The position numbers and the translations under genes were made by a program. A DNA stretch of 64,000 bases from CAZWRV01 sp964636325 (GTDB taxonomy: Bacteria > Verrucomicrobiota > Lentisphaeria > Victivallales > GWF2-50-93): NCBI GenBank assembly GCA_964636325.1, contig CAZWRV010000022.1, forward strand, positions 8,328 through 72,327, written 5' to 3'. Below are positions 41,690-49,030 of the stretch, one piece after another. Within the stretch, counting starts at the first letter, position 1; each line of letters starts with the position of its first letter. The notes under the pieces are model-generated. The model saw only the letters and a program-made list of their open reading frames with translations, did not search any database and was not told where the DNA came from.

Positions 41690-44308
41690 CTAGTTATCAA
41701 TGGATTGCGTATTTTCAGCGGATGCGCCGCCAGCATACTTCCCCGCCAGCTTGGCCAGCGCCGCGACCTGCTTGGGCGAGAGCGCGCCCTTCTGAGTGAA
41801 CTGCTCCCTGAGCGAATTGTAGAACGACTTGTCGTTGAAGAACCTGCGGCCCTTCTTGGCCGGCTCCTCCCATGCGGTCACGACGGCAAGAGACTCAAGC
41901 ATCCGCGATATTTCCTTCGCCGCTTCGGAATCGGCGGGTGCCTGCTGCTGCGGGGCCGCCCCGTTGGAAGGCGCCTGGGAACCGTCCGCGGCCGGAGGCT
42001 GCGCGCCGACGGCGGCTCCGTCCCCTGAATGGCGCCTCCTTATCGACTCGACCGCCCTTAGCTGTTTTTCCGTGAGCGCCCTGCCGCCTTCGACCTGCTT
42101 CCTGAGCGAATCCATGAACTGCGCGGGATTGAACGGCCTGCCCTTGCCGGACCACTGCCTTTTCGGAGGCTCGTCGGGCAGCTTCACCTCCCCGATGAGC
42201 CTGAGGTGCGCTTCGAGCGTCTCCTGCGACGCCGGCTCCGACGGCGCAGTTCTGCTGCGCTCCTCGCTGATGCTCGCGGCCTCGGCCAGCTCCTTGGAGA
42301 AGCCCGAGTCCGCGGCGGCCTTCTCAAGCTGGGGAATCTGCTCCTTGTACTGCAGCGCCAGCATTATCAGCGACTTCCACTGCTTCTCGGAAAGCTTCCC
42401 GTTCTTGGCGAACTGCGCCTTTATGGAGTCCACGAACCGCTTGTCGTTGAAGAAGCGCCTTCCCTTCTTCTCCGGCTTCTTCCACTCGACGACGGAGTCG
42501 AAGAGCCTCATAACCGCCTCGGCCGGCCCTTTCTCGGGGGCGCCGGCGCCACGGGCGGCGCCGAGCCACTCCGAGAACTTGCGGTAGAACTCCTCCAGCA
42601 TCGCCGTCCATTCGTTCTTGCCCTCCTCGATGTCGTCGAGCTCGTTCTCCATCTTGGCCGTGAAACCGATGTCGAAGAGCTCGGGCATGAGCGCCACGAG
42701 CACGTCGTTGACCTTGAAGCCCAGCTCCGTCGGCTGCAGGCGGCCCTTGGCGCGGATCACATACTTCCTCTTTAATATGGTGTTGATGATGGTGGCGTAT
42801 GTCGAGGGCCTGCCTATTCCGTTCGTCTCAAGCTCCCTGATAAGCATCGCCTCGTTGAAGCGCGGCGGCGGCTCCGTGAACTTCTGCTCCTTGGCGCTGC
42901 CGAGGATGTGCACCGGCATACCCTTCGCCAGCCTCCGGAGTATCTCCTCATGGGAGGGCTCCTTCGGTGCGTCGCCGTTATCGTCGGCACCGGACGGGAC
43001 GTCCTCCATGTCGTAGATCTTTGTATAGCCGGCGAAGACGGTCACGGTGCTCTGGGTCCTGAACCTGTAGTTCCTGCCGTCGGAGCCGTCGACCTTAGTC
43101 TCCACCGTAGTAGTCTCCAGGTCGGCCGGCCTCATCTGGCTGGCGACGAAGCGCTTCCAGATCAGGGAGTAGAGCTTGAGCTGGTCGTGGGAGAGGAACT
43201 TGGCAGCGTCCTGCGGCTTCAGCCTGACGTCCGTCGGCCTGATCGCCTCGTGCGCCTCCTGCGCCCGCGACGAGCTCCGGTATTTGTTCGGCACCTCCGG
43301 CAGGAAGGCCGCACCGATGCCCTCGGAGATGAACTTCCTGCACGCCTCCACGGCGTCCTTCGCCACCGACACGGAGTCCGTACGCATGTAGGTTATGAGG
43401 CCGACCGGCCCAGACGTACCTATATCTATTCCCTCGTAGAGCTGCTGGGCCACTATCATCGTATGGTTAGCCGTGAACCTCAGGTACGAGGCCGCCGCCT
43501 GCTGCATCGTGCTCGTGATGAAGGGCGGCGGAGCGTATTTCTTCTTCTGCTTGGTCTCGACGGAAGCTATCGACCGGCTTCTGCCCTCCTCCACGGCCTT
43601 GACGACCTTGAGAGCCTCGGCCTCGTCCGGGACCGATGCCTTCTGGCCGTCCACCAGCGCCAGGCGGGCCTTGTATTTGAGCCCGCTGCCGTCCGGGTCG
43701 GCCTCGAATTCGAAGTTGATGTTCCAGTATTCCTGGGGCTTGAACTTTTCGATCTCGCGCTCCCTGGCGCAGATTATCCTGAGCGCCACCGACTGCACAC
43801 GGCCCGCGCTTATCCCCTTCTCGATCCTGGACCAGAGGAACTCGCTTATCTTGTAGCCCACGAGCCTGTCGAGGATGCGCCTCGCCTGCTGGGCGTTCAC
43901 CAGGTTCATGTTTATCTCGCCGGGAGTCTCGAAGGCCTTGCGCACCGCGCCGGGCGTGATCTCGTGGAAGGTGACGCGCCTGAAGGGCACCTTGCACGAC
44001 GTCTTGAGTATCTCCATTATATGCCAGGCGATCGCCTCGCCTTCCCGGTCCGGATCCGACGCCAGATATATCTGACCCGCCCCCGCTGCCGCGTCCTTCA
44101 GTGTCCTGATCACGTTGCCCTTCTGCACCTGGTAGACGGGCTTGAACCCGTGCTCTATGTCGACCCCGAGCGTCCGCTCAGGCAGATCCCTCACGTGGCC
44201 CATCGAGGCCGTGACGCTGTATTCCGCGCCGAGAAGCCGGGTTATGGTCCTGGCCTTAGCCGGCGACTCCACTATCACTAGGCTCCTGCCCTTGGCATCG
44301 CTTTCCAT
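41690..44308 (-). CDS. topA: DNA topoisomerase I with triplicated non-zinc C-terminal repeats
   Basis: The 872-residue protein has a Toprim domain (LVIVESPAKARTI, YLASDPDREGEAIAWH) and the type IA core with the catalytic tyrosine in GLITYMRTDSVSVA near residue 304. It relaxes negative supercoils. The C-terminus has no C4 zinc fingers; instead three related segments of about 60-65 residues occur near 598-660, 697-759 and 801-862, each with the pattern GRxFNxxxFxxSLxxQ then G-x-LxxKQ and a short helix, separated by variable linkers. This is not the usual E. coli C-terminus and may be lineage-specific. The upstream lipoprotein gene ends directly at its start. Confidence 0.95.
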   Translation of the reverse strand: MESDAKGRSLVIVESPAKARTITRLLGAEYSVTASMGHVRDLPERTLGVDIEHGFKPVYQVQKGNVIRTLKDAAAGAGQIYLASDPDREGEAIAWHIMEILKTSCKVPFRRVTFHEITPGAVRKAFETPGEINMNLVNAQQARRILDRLVGYKISEFLWSRIEKGISAGRVQSVALRIICAREREIEKFKPQEYWNINFEFEADPDGSGLKYKARLALVDGQKASVPDEAEALKVVKAVEEGRSRSIASVETKQKKKYAPPPFITSTMQQAAASYLRFTANHTMIVAQQLYEGIDIGTSGPVGLITYMRTDSVSVAKDAVEACRKFISEGIGAAFLPEVPNKYRSSSRAQEAHEAIRPTDVRLKPQDAAKFLSHDQLKLYSLIWKRFVASQMRPADLETTTVETKVDGSDGRNYRFRTQSTVTVFAGYTKIYDMEDVPSGADDNGDAPKEPSHEEILRRLAKGMPVHILGSAKEQKFTEPPPRFNEAMLIRELETNGIGRPSTYATIINTILKRKYVIRAKGRLQPTELGFKVNDVLVALMPELFDIGFTAKMENELDDIEEGKNEWTAMLEEFYRKFSEWLGAARGAGAPEKGPAEAVMRLFDSVVEWKKPEKKGRRFFNDKRFVDSIKAQFAKNGKLSEKQWKSLIMLALQYKEQIPQLEKAAADSGFSKELAEAASISEERSRTAPSEPASQETLEAHLRLIGEVKLPDEPPKRQWSGKGRPFNPAQFMDSLRKQVEGGRALTEKQLRAVESIRRRHSGDGAAVGAQPPAADGSQAPSNGAAPQQQAPADSEAAKEISRMLESLAVVTAWEEPAKKGRRFFNDKSFYNSLREQFTQKGALSPKQVAALAKLAGKYAGGASAENTQSIDN

Positions 44309-44908
44309 CTATTTCTCCGATCCGCTTGTTTTCTTGAACACATATGCAGACTTTTCCGGGAAAAGCTCCGCGCTAGACCCGTTCTTCCTTAAAAAAACAA
44401 TCCATTCCTCGGCGGTCGACGTGAAGATGACCTTGTCGGCCTCGCCCTGCGCCTCCACAGCCTTAAGGCCGCTCTGGCCCTCCTTGTAGAGCTTCACCGT
44501 CCCCTTGACGTCGAGGGGGATGAACTTGAGCGTGTCGCCGTCCAGCGCGACCTTGCAGAGCGTGTGCACCGGCATCACGTTCACGAGCCAGTAGGCGTTG
44601 ACCGTCCCCTCATCCGCGCTTCCGGCCGTGCAGTCCACGAATATGTTCTCGCCGGCCTTGAAGTAAACGGTCTCAAGCTTCGACCTCACCCCCTTGTCGT
44701 CGTAAGCCAGGACGCAGTCCTCGGAGAACTCCCAGTCCCTGACCTTGCCCTTGACCTCGCTGCCGCCCTGCGCCTTGAGGGACCACTTGCCGGCGACGCC
44801 CGGCATCGGGTGCCTCGCCTCGTTCGTATAGAAGCAGTTCAGCGACTGTATCACGCACCCCGCAAGCAGCAGCAGCGCGATCAGCGAAAACGGCGCAAAC
44901 TTGTTCAT
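44309..44908 (-). CDS. Small lipoprotein, function unknown
   Basis: From the ATG at 44908, with GGAGGG three bases upstream, the protein has 199 residues. It starts with a lipoprotein signal (MNKFAPFSLIALLLLAGCV), the lipobox being LLAGC, so it would be processed by LspA (encoded at 55903). The mature part is beta-rich, with FSEDCVLAYDDKGVRSKLET and IFVDCTAGSADEGTVNAYWL, resembling small calycin-like or copper-resistance lipoproteins only weakly. Its stop adjoins the topA start, so it heads the topA-ribosomal operon. A longer in-frame reading to 44989 lacks a good start site. Confidence 0.7.
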   Translation of the reverse strand: MNKFAPFSLIALLLLAGCVIQSLNCFYTNEARHPMPGVAGKWSLKAQGGSEVKGKVRDWEFSEDCVLAYDDKGVRSKLETVYFKAGENIFVDCTAGSADEGTVNAYWLVNVMPVHTLCKVALDGDTLKFIPLDVKGTVKLYKEGQSGLKAVEAQGEADKVIFTSTAEEWIVFLRKNGSSAELFPEKSAYVFKKTSGSEK

Positions 44909-44989
44909 GTACCCTCCGAAATTCTGTTCCGGCAGTTTCTGCCTTCCTTTGTTTAAGCAAATCTGTAATCTGTTCATGCGGAACTCCAA

Positions 44990-45244
44990 GTGTCAAGCCG
45001 AAATTTTTTTTTTCGCGCAAAATCCTTAACTTGAAACAACGACTCCACGCTTGCATCCGAGACAATCCCGTATATTGTAAATCACGGTATAGGATACGGC
45101 TATGACTCCCTCGGCAGGAGGACTACCATGTCCCTCAAGAACGGCTCGACAGAACTGTCCAACACATCCTGCGGCTACGACGCCATGTCCCGCCTGTCAT
45201 CATTCCCGAAAGGCTTGGGAAATACTTCTATATAAGATACATGT
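44990..45244. other. Intergenic gap upstream of the GH-like gene with a possible small gene
   Basis: On the plus strand an AGGAGG site (45116-45121) lies six bases before an ATG at 45128, opening a 35-codon frame (MSLKNGSTELSNTSCGYDAM...) that ends with TAA at 45233-45235, just before the start of the next gene. This could be a leader peptide, a small gene, or the remnant of a truncated N-terminus. A TATATT-like box occurs at 45071. The remainder of the gap shows nothing clear. Confidence 0.4.
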
Positions 45245-47122
45245 ATGCGTCCAATGCTTTGGACAGATCAAGGGGCTTTGCGGATCTGGCGCGGTGTCGG
45301 TGGAACCGCGGAGAGCTATAACGAGGAGGCACTTTCGGAGATTGCTGCCGAGGGTTTCACCGGAATATGGCTCTTCTGCATGCTGCCCGACCTGATGCAA
45401 AGCCGCGTATTCCCCGAATTGAACCGGCCTGGCGCGGCGGAGCGCCTGCGGAAAATCCAGGCGCTCGTCGGCCGCGCGGCAAGGCACGGGCTTGGAGTTT
45501 ATCTATACTTCAACGATCCCGGCGCCGTGGCCATTGATCATCCGTTCTGGAAGACGCACATGGGACTTCGCGGCGTGGAGAAATGGCGCAAGTATGCGCT
45601 GTGCACTTCGACTACGGAAGTGCAGGAGTTCTTCCGCGACGCCGTTGCCAGCGCCATGAATCCCTTGCGGAATCTGGGCGGAGTCATCCTAATCACCGCC
45701 TGCGAGGATCTGACGCACTGCTGGTCGAAGTCCGCCGTCCGCAAGGGCGCCCCGCCGCCCGACTGCCCGCGCTGCAAAGGGCGCGAGCCTGCGGACATTA
45801 TTCTCGAACTGCTGAAGACATGGTCTGATGTCCGCGACGCGCATCCGACGCCGTTCCGCATCCTGGCCTGGAACTGGGAGTGGTCCTACTACTATCCAGA
45901 TCCGCAGGCGGAAATCGTGACGCGCCTCCCCGAAGGAGTGGAGCTTCTTCTCGGTTTCGAGATGGGCGGGGAAACAGTCTGGCAGGGAAGGACAATCCCC
46001 GTCGGCGAATATTCGCTGAGCTACGCCGGACCGGGAAAACAGTTTATAACGACACGGGAAGCGGTCCGTCCGCTGGGTATCCCGGTTCATGCAAAGATCG
46101 AAATCAACAGCACCCACGAACTATGTTCAGTCCCGAATCTGCCGGTCCTATCGACCCTTCATTCCCGTTTCGTGGCGATGTCGAGACTGGAGACCGCAGG
46201 TTTCCTCGGTGTCTGGACGATGGGCAGCCGTCTCACGCTGAACACTGCTGCGATGCGCCTCTTCATGGGAGATCCGGAGCGTTTCGCAGATGAAGACGTT
46301 TTTCTGGACGAACTCGCACGCCGATATTTTGGATTGACAGCTACTTCAAGCGTCATCAGCGCCTGGCGCGGCTTCTCGGCCGCGTTCAACAACTATCCTT
46401 TCACCGTCTCCGTCCTCTACTACGGGCCCCACAACGATGCTCCGGCGAGAAGGCTTTCGCTCCGGTTCGAAGGCAAACCGATCGGACGTTCCTGGTGCGC
46501 CGACGATCCCGGCGACGATCTCGCCAACGCCCTCGGCCCGTTATTCTCCGACATCTCAAGTTTCACTCTTGAAGATGTGATCTCCGGCTTCGTACGGATA
46601 CGCGACGGCTGGGACTCGGCGCTACCGGACTACGAAAAAGCGCTTGCGAATTTCGCAGATGAGCCAATCTCAAAAATAAATAAACGGCTCAGCACGGCTT
46701 CGCCCTCCACGTCCGGACAGGTCGGAGATTATGGAGGGTTGAGCCGTGCTCAACCGCATTTTGAAATAGGTTCGGATAAAAAAGATGTGGCGGAGGCGCA
46801 GAGCCGTCATCGGCAGGAGGAGCTCAGCGCGGCAAGGATGCTTGCTGTCCAGTTCCGCTCGATCGTCAACGTCTTCCGTTTCTACTCCGAGCAAAGGCGC
46901 GTCATCAGGGAGAACGGACTCACCCCGCCCTGCACGCTGCCTCGCGATCCCAAACTGCTCGCGATCATGCGCGATGAGATCGAGAACGTGACGCGCGCAC
47001 TGCCGTTGGTCGACGCCGATCCGCGCCTAGGCTGGCACCAGGACATCAACGGCTACAAGTACAACGGCGCTCTTATCCGGGCGAAAATCGCCGCGATGGA
47101 GGCGGAAATAGACAAATCTTAA
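45245..47122 (+). CDS. Putative glycoside hydrolase-like protein with in-frame repeat B insertion
   Basis: The 625-residue protein starts with a TIM-barrel-like half: FTGIWLFCMLPDL, GLGVYLYFNDPG, GGVILITACEDLTHCW and ILAWNWEWSYYYPDPQAE. The C-terminal half is helical. It has no signal peptide. A family of carbohydrate-active or glycosyl-hydrolase-like proteins is likely but unnamed; catalytic residues cannot be assigned, although the acidic CED motif and the WNWEW strand are candidates. Residues of about 473-510 are encoded by repeat B copy 3, which stays open in frame and places an extra Ser/Gly-rich segment between two helical parts. The start at 45245 has no SD; an ATG at 45254 is possible. 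Confidence 0.6.
   Translation: MRPMLWTDQGALRIWRGVGGTAESYNEEALSEIAAEGFTGIWLFCMLPDLMQSRVFPELNRPGAAERLRKIQALVGRAARHGLGVYLYFNDPGAVAIDHPFWKTHMGLRGVEKWRKYALCTSTTEVQEFFRDAVASAMNPLRNLGGVILITACEDLTHCWSKSAVRKGAPPPDCPRCKGREPADIILELLKTWSDVRDAHPTPFRILAWNWEWSYYYPDPQAEIVTRLPEGVELLLGFEMGGETVWQGRTIPVGEYSLSYAGPGKQFITTREAVRPLGIPVHAKIEINSTHELCSVPNLPVLSTLHSRFVAMSRLETAGFLGVWTMGSRLTLNTAAMRLFMGDPERFADEDVFLDELARRYFGLTATSSVISAWRGFSAAFNNYPFTVSVLYYGPHNDAPARRLSLRFEGKPIGRSWCADDPGDDLANALGPLFSDISSFTLEDVISGFVRIRDGWDSALPDYEKALANFADEPISKINKRLSTASPSTSGQVGDYGGLSRAQPHFEIGSDKKDVAEAQSRHRQEELSAARMLAVQFRSIVNVFRFYSEQRRVIRENGLTPPCTLPRDPKLLAIMRDEIENVTRALPLVDADPRLGWHQDINGYKYNGALIRAKIAAMEAEIDKS
46661..46773 (+). repeat. Repeat B, copy 3, inside the 45245-47122 coding sequence
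   Basis: Ends GAGCCAATCTCAAAAATAAA and TTTTGAAATAGGTTC are imperfect terminal inverted repeats; the inside has GGCTCAGCACGGCTTCGCCC and GGGTTGAGCCGTGCTCAACC as in copies 1 and 2. The host frame stays open across all 113 bases and continues in frame after it. Confidence 0.85.
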
Positions 47123-47139
47123 TCGACTGCAATCGGCCT

Positions 47140-47169
47140 AGGCCTGGGAGCGCCGAGCACCAGCTCGGC
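47140..47169. repeat. Repeat E, copy 1 (about 30 bp, hairpin)
   Basis: GCCTGGGAGCGCCGAGCACC followed by AGCTCGGC is the reverse complement of 50315-50351, with a GCCGAGC...GCTCGGC hairpin. It lies just downstream of the stop of the 45245-47122 gene, where it may end transcripts. Two copies only were seen in the window. Confidence 0.6.
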
Positions 47170-47171
47170 TT

Positions 47172-47200
47172 TATACTCATTTAGCGTGAAAATTTACATT
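47172..47200. repeat. Repeat F, copy (29 bp)
   Basis: TATACTCATTTAGCGTGAAA followed by ATTTACATT is identical to 58279-58307 and closely similar to the inverted copy at 18392-18420. It is immediately followed by the truncated pseudogene at 47201. Confidence 0.8.
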
Positions 47201-47707
47201 ATAAGGTGCGAGGTTCGCAGGGACTTTCGCCCAGGACGGCGCGGAGGACATCGTGATGGAGGCGGAACTGGCCAGCTCCCTCTGCCTCCAGGGCGGCCAC
47301 AGCGCCGGGAAACGGCGTGGATTCCATGAAGTTCAAGCTTAAGATTCCCGGCAAGGAAGGGGTCGCCCCGCCTTTCTTCGCCGGAGGAGCCGTATCTTTC
47401 GTCAGCGGCCTGAACAACTTCAAGACCGTCGAAAACGAAAGGCTGAAAATCCAAGTAGTCCCTTACGGTGCAACTTGGAAAACGTTTTAATCAAAGTATG
47501 CCGCTTTCGCCGAAAGCGGCACTGGCGACTTCGGTGAAGTCGCCATGCTCAAGCTCCTGCGCGCCGCAAGGGCGCCTTTTTCCCGCAGGGAAAAACCTAG
47601 ATCCTTACGGCATAAAATCCATCTTCGACAAGAAGACGGGGCTGGCCGTCTCAAATGCGTCGAAACCGCACGCCACGGTGGCCGGAATCACTACTTCCGT
47701 GGTGTAA
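47201..47707 (+). pseudogene. Remnant of an unknown gene, frameshifted and split by repeat A copy 4
   Basis: After repeat F, one frame reads GARFAGTFAQDGAEDIVMEA and ELASSLCLQGGHSAG, then a one-base insertion (GGGAAACGGC, expected GGGAACGGC) shifts into NGVDSMKFKLKIPGKEGVAP, continuing to ENERLKIQVVPYG at 47463. There repeat A copy 4 interrupts. After it, PYGIKSIFDKKTGLAVSNAS continues to a TAA at 47705-47707. Joining the two halves at PYG gives one continuous protein end. The original family is not recognised. The 5' part is cut at repeat F. It is a dead gene tail. Confidence 0.65.
47456..47600. repeat. Repeat A, copy 4 (145 bp, different core module)
   Basis: The left end TAGTCCCTTACGGTGCAACT and right end CGCCTTTTTCCCGCAGGGAA followed by AAACCTAG match copies 1-3, but the core (47494-47548) is a different module: AGTATG, two perfect-stem hairpins with loops CGCC and CGGT (stems GCCGCTTT and GGCGACTT), and CATGCT. 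The same module stands alone at 60645-60699. The flanks show the duplicated CCTTACGG. Confidence 0.88.
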
Positions 47708-47740
47708 CCTATGTCGTCCTTCAGCCTCCAACCGCTCTGA

Positions 47741-49024
47741 TTATTTGAACTTGTCCTTGAGCGCCCAGAGGCCTAGGCCGGGATTGCTGATGAAGAAGAC
47801 CTCTTCGCCGCCGACGGAGTTGAATCCGTCCTTTAACGTTACAGGATCATAAGTCTTTGACATCTTCTCGAATGGTTCGGCCTCAAAGCCTGCGGCGCGG
47901 ACGTTTTCGAGTGGCATTTTCTGCCCGGGGCAGTATGTGATCTTGAAGCGGCCTTCGCTCGAGCCGTGTATGAGGTGCGCGGCGGCGCTGAGGTTTTTGC
48001 GGAGTTCGTCGTTTTCATTCACGGCTGCGAGGGTGGCGGGGGTTCCGCGGTAGCCGTATTTACGGATGAGGCGGTCGATCTCCTTGTCCTCGCCGAATTC
48101 CTTGAGGCCGGGCGCTAAGACTATGAGTTCGCCGCCGTCTGCGACGGCCATGCGGGTGCGGTAGACGGACTTGTTGCCGAGCCAGGTGCTCTTGAACTCC
48201 TCGGGGTCGAGGTGGACGACGACCTTTTTCAGGGGCTTGTCAAGCAAGGTCAGGTTCGTCTTCTGGCTGAGCTTCGCGGCGATGGTGAAGGTCTCCATGT
48301 CGTTGCCCACGTATAGTCCGCGCATCTCCATCGCGCCGGAGGCCTGATTCTTCTGCATCACCGTAAGGACATATTGGATCGGCAGCTTGTGCATGAACTC
48401 GCAGGCACCGTAGTTGAAGAGCTTCCTGACAGGGGTGTCGATGCGGCCCATGATCCTCTCCATGCCGTGGACCGCCCCGAGGAAGTGCGACTTGTTGATA
48501 GTGTCCTCGCCGCCGACGCCGACGCAGAGGTTCTTCGTGAAGTTGGCCATTCCTACGACTTCATGCGGCACAACCTGCCCGATGGAGAGGATGAGGTCGT
48601 AGCCGTCGAAGAGTATCTTGTTGACCTCGATCCTGACCGAGTAGTCGAGCTTCCCTTCAGACCATTCCTTGACGAGATTGCCGGGGACGTCGCCGAGATG
48701 GATCAGGCTTCTGCGCCAGTCGTGGATCTTGAATCGGTCGAGTGGGATCTCGTTCCCGAACATGGTCCGGATCTCATGCTCCGTCATCGGCGCATGCGTA
48801 CCTAGCGCGGGCATGATGTCGATCTGCGCGGACGGCGAAAGCATCTTGTAAAGTATCGCCGAGATCTCTCCGGCGTTGGAGTTGAACCGCGTCAGGTCGG
48901 GAGGAAGCAGGAGAATTTTCTTCTGCCTGCCGCCGATCTTGCCGACCGCCTCGCGGAGGATGGACTCCTTCTCGGCCCTGCCGATTACGAAATCAACCCC
49001 GCCCCTGCCTGCTATGAAAGACAT
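47741..49024 (-). CDS. LarA-like (DUF2088) lactate-racemase family protein
   Basis: The 427-residue protein has LarA-like motifs: LLLPPDLTRFNSNAGE, LGTHAPMTEHE, and VPHEVVGMANFTKNLCVGVG followed by GGEDTINKSH. The histidine of PHEV, lysine of FTKN and histidine of NKSH occupy positions of the LarA residues that carry the nickel-pincer cofactor, which supports a racemase or epimerase of 2-hydroxy acids; the true substrate may differ from lactate. LarB/LarC/LarE cofactor genes are not in the window. It ends 34 bases from the pseudogene remnant, and its start lies 7 bases after the stop of the terpenoid-cyclase-like gene. Confidence 0.82.
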   Translation of the reverse strand: MSFIAGRGGVDFVIGRAEKESILREAVGKIGGRQKKILLLPPDLTRFNSNAGEISAILYKMLSPSAQIDIMPALGTHAPMTEHEIRTMFGNEIPLDRFKIHDWRRSLIHLGDVPGNLVKEWSEGKLDYSVRIEVNKILFDGYDLILSIGQVVPHEVVGMANFTKNLCVGVGGEDTINKSHFLGAVHGMERIMGRIDTPVRKLFNYGACEFMHKLPIQYVLTVMQKNQASGAMEMRGLYVGNDMETFTIAAKLSQKTNLTLLDKPLKKVVVHLDPEEFKSTWLGNKSVYRTRMAVADGGELIVLAPGLKEFGEDKEIDRLIRKYGYRGTPATLAAVNENDELRKNLSAAAHLIHGSSEGRFKITYCPGQKMPLENVRAAGFEAEPFEKMSKTYDPVTLKDGFNSVGGEEVFFISNPGLGLWALKDKFK

Positions 49025-49030
49025 GTTGGC

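Noticed and set aside
42908..44281. 457-codon plus-strand open frame opposite topA
   Set aside because: Antisense shadow of a confident gene, with low-complexity His/Arg/Leu composition.
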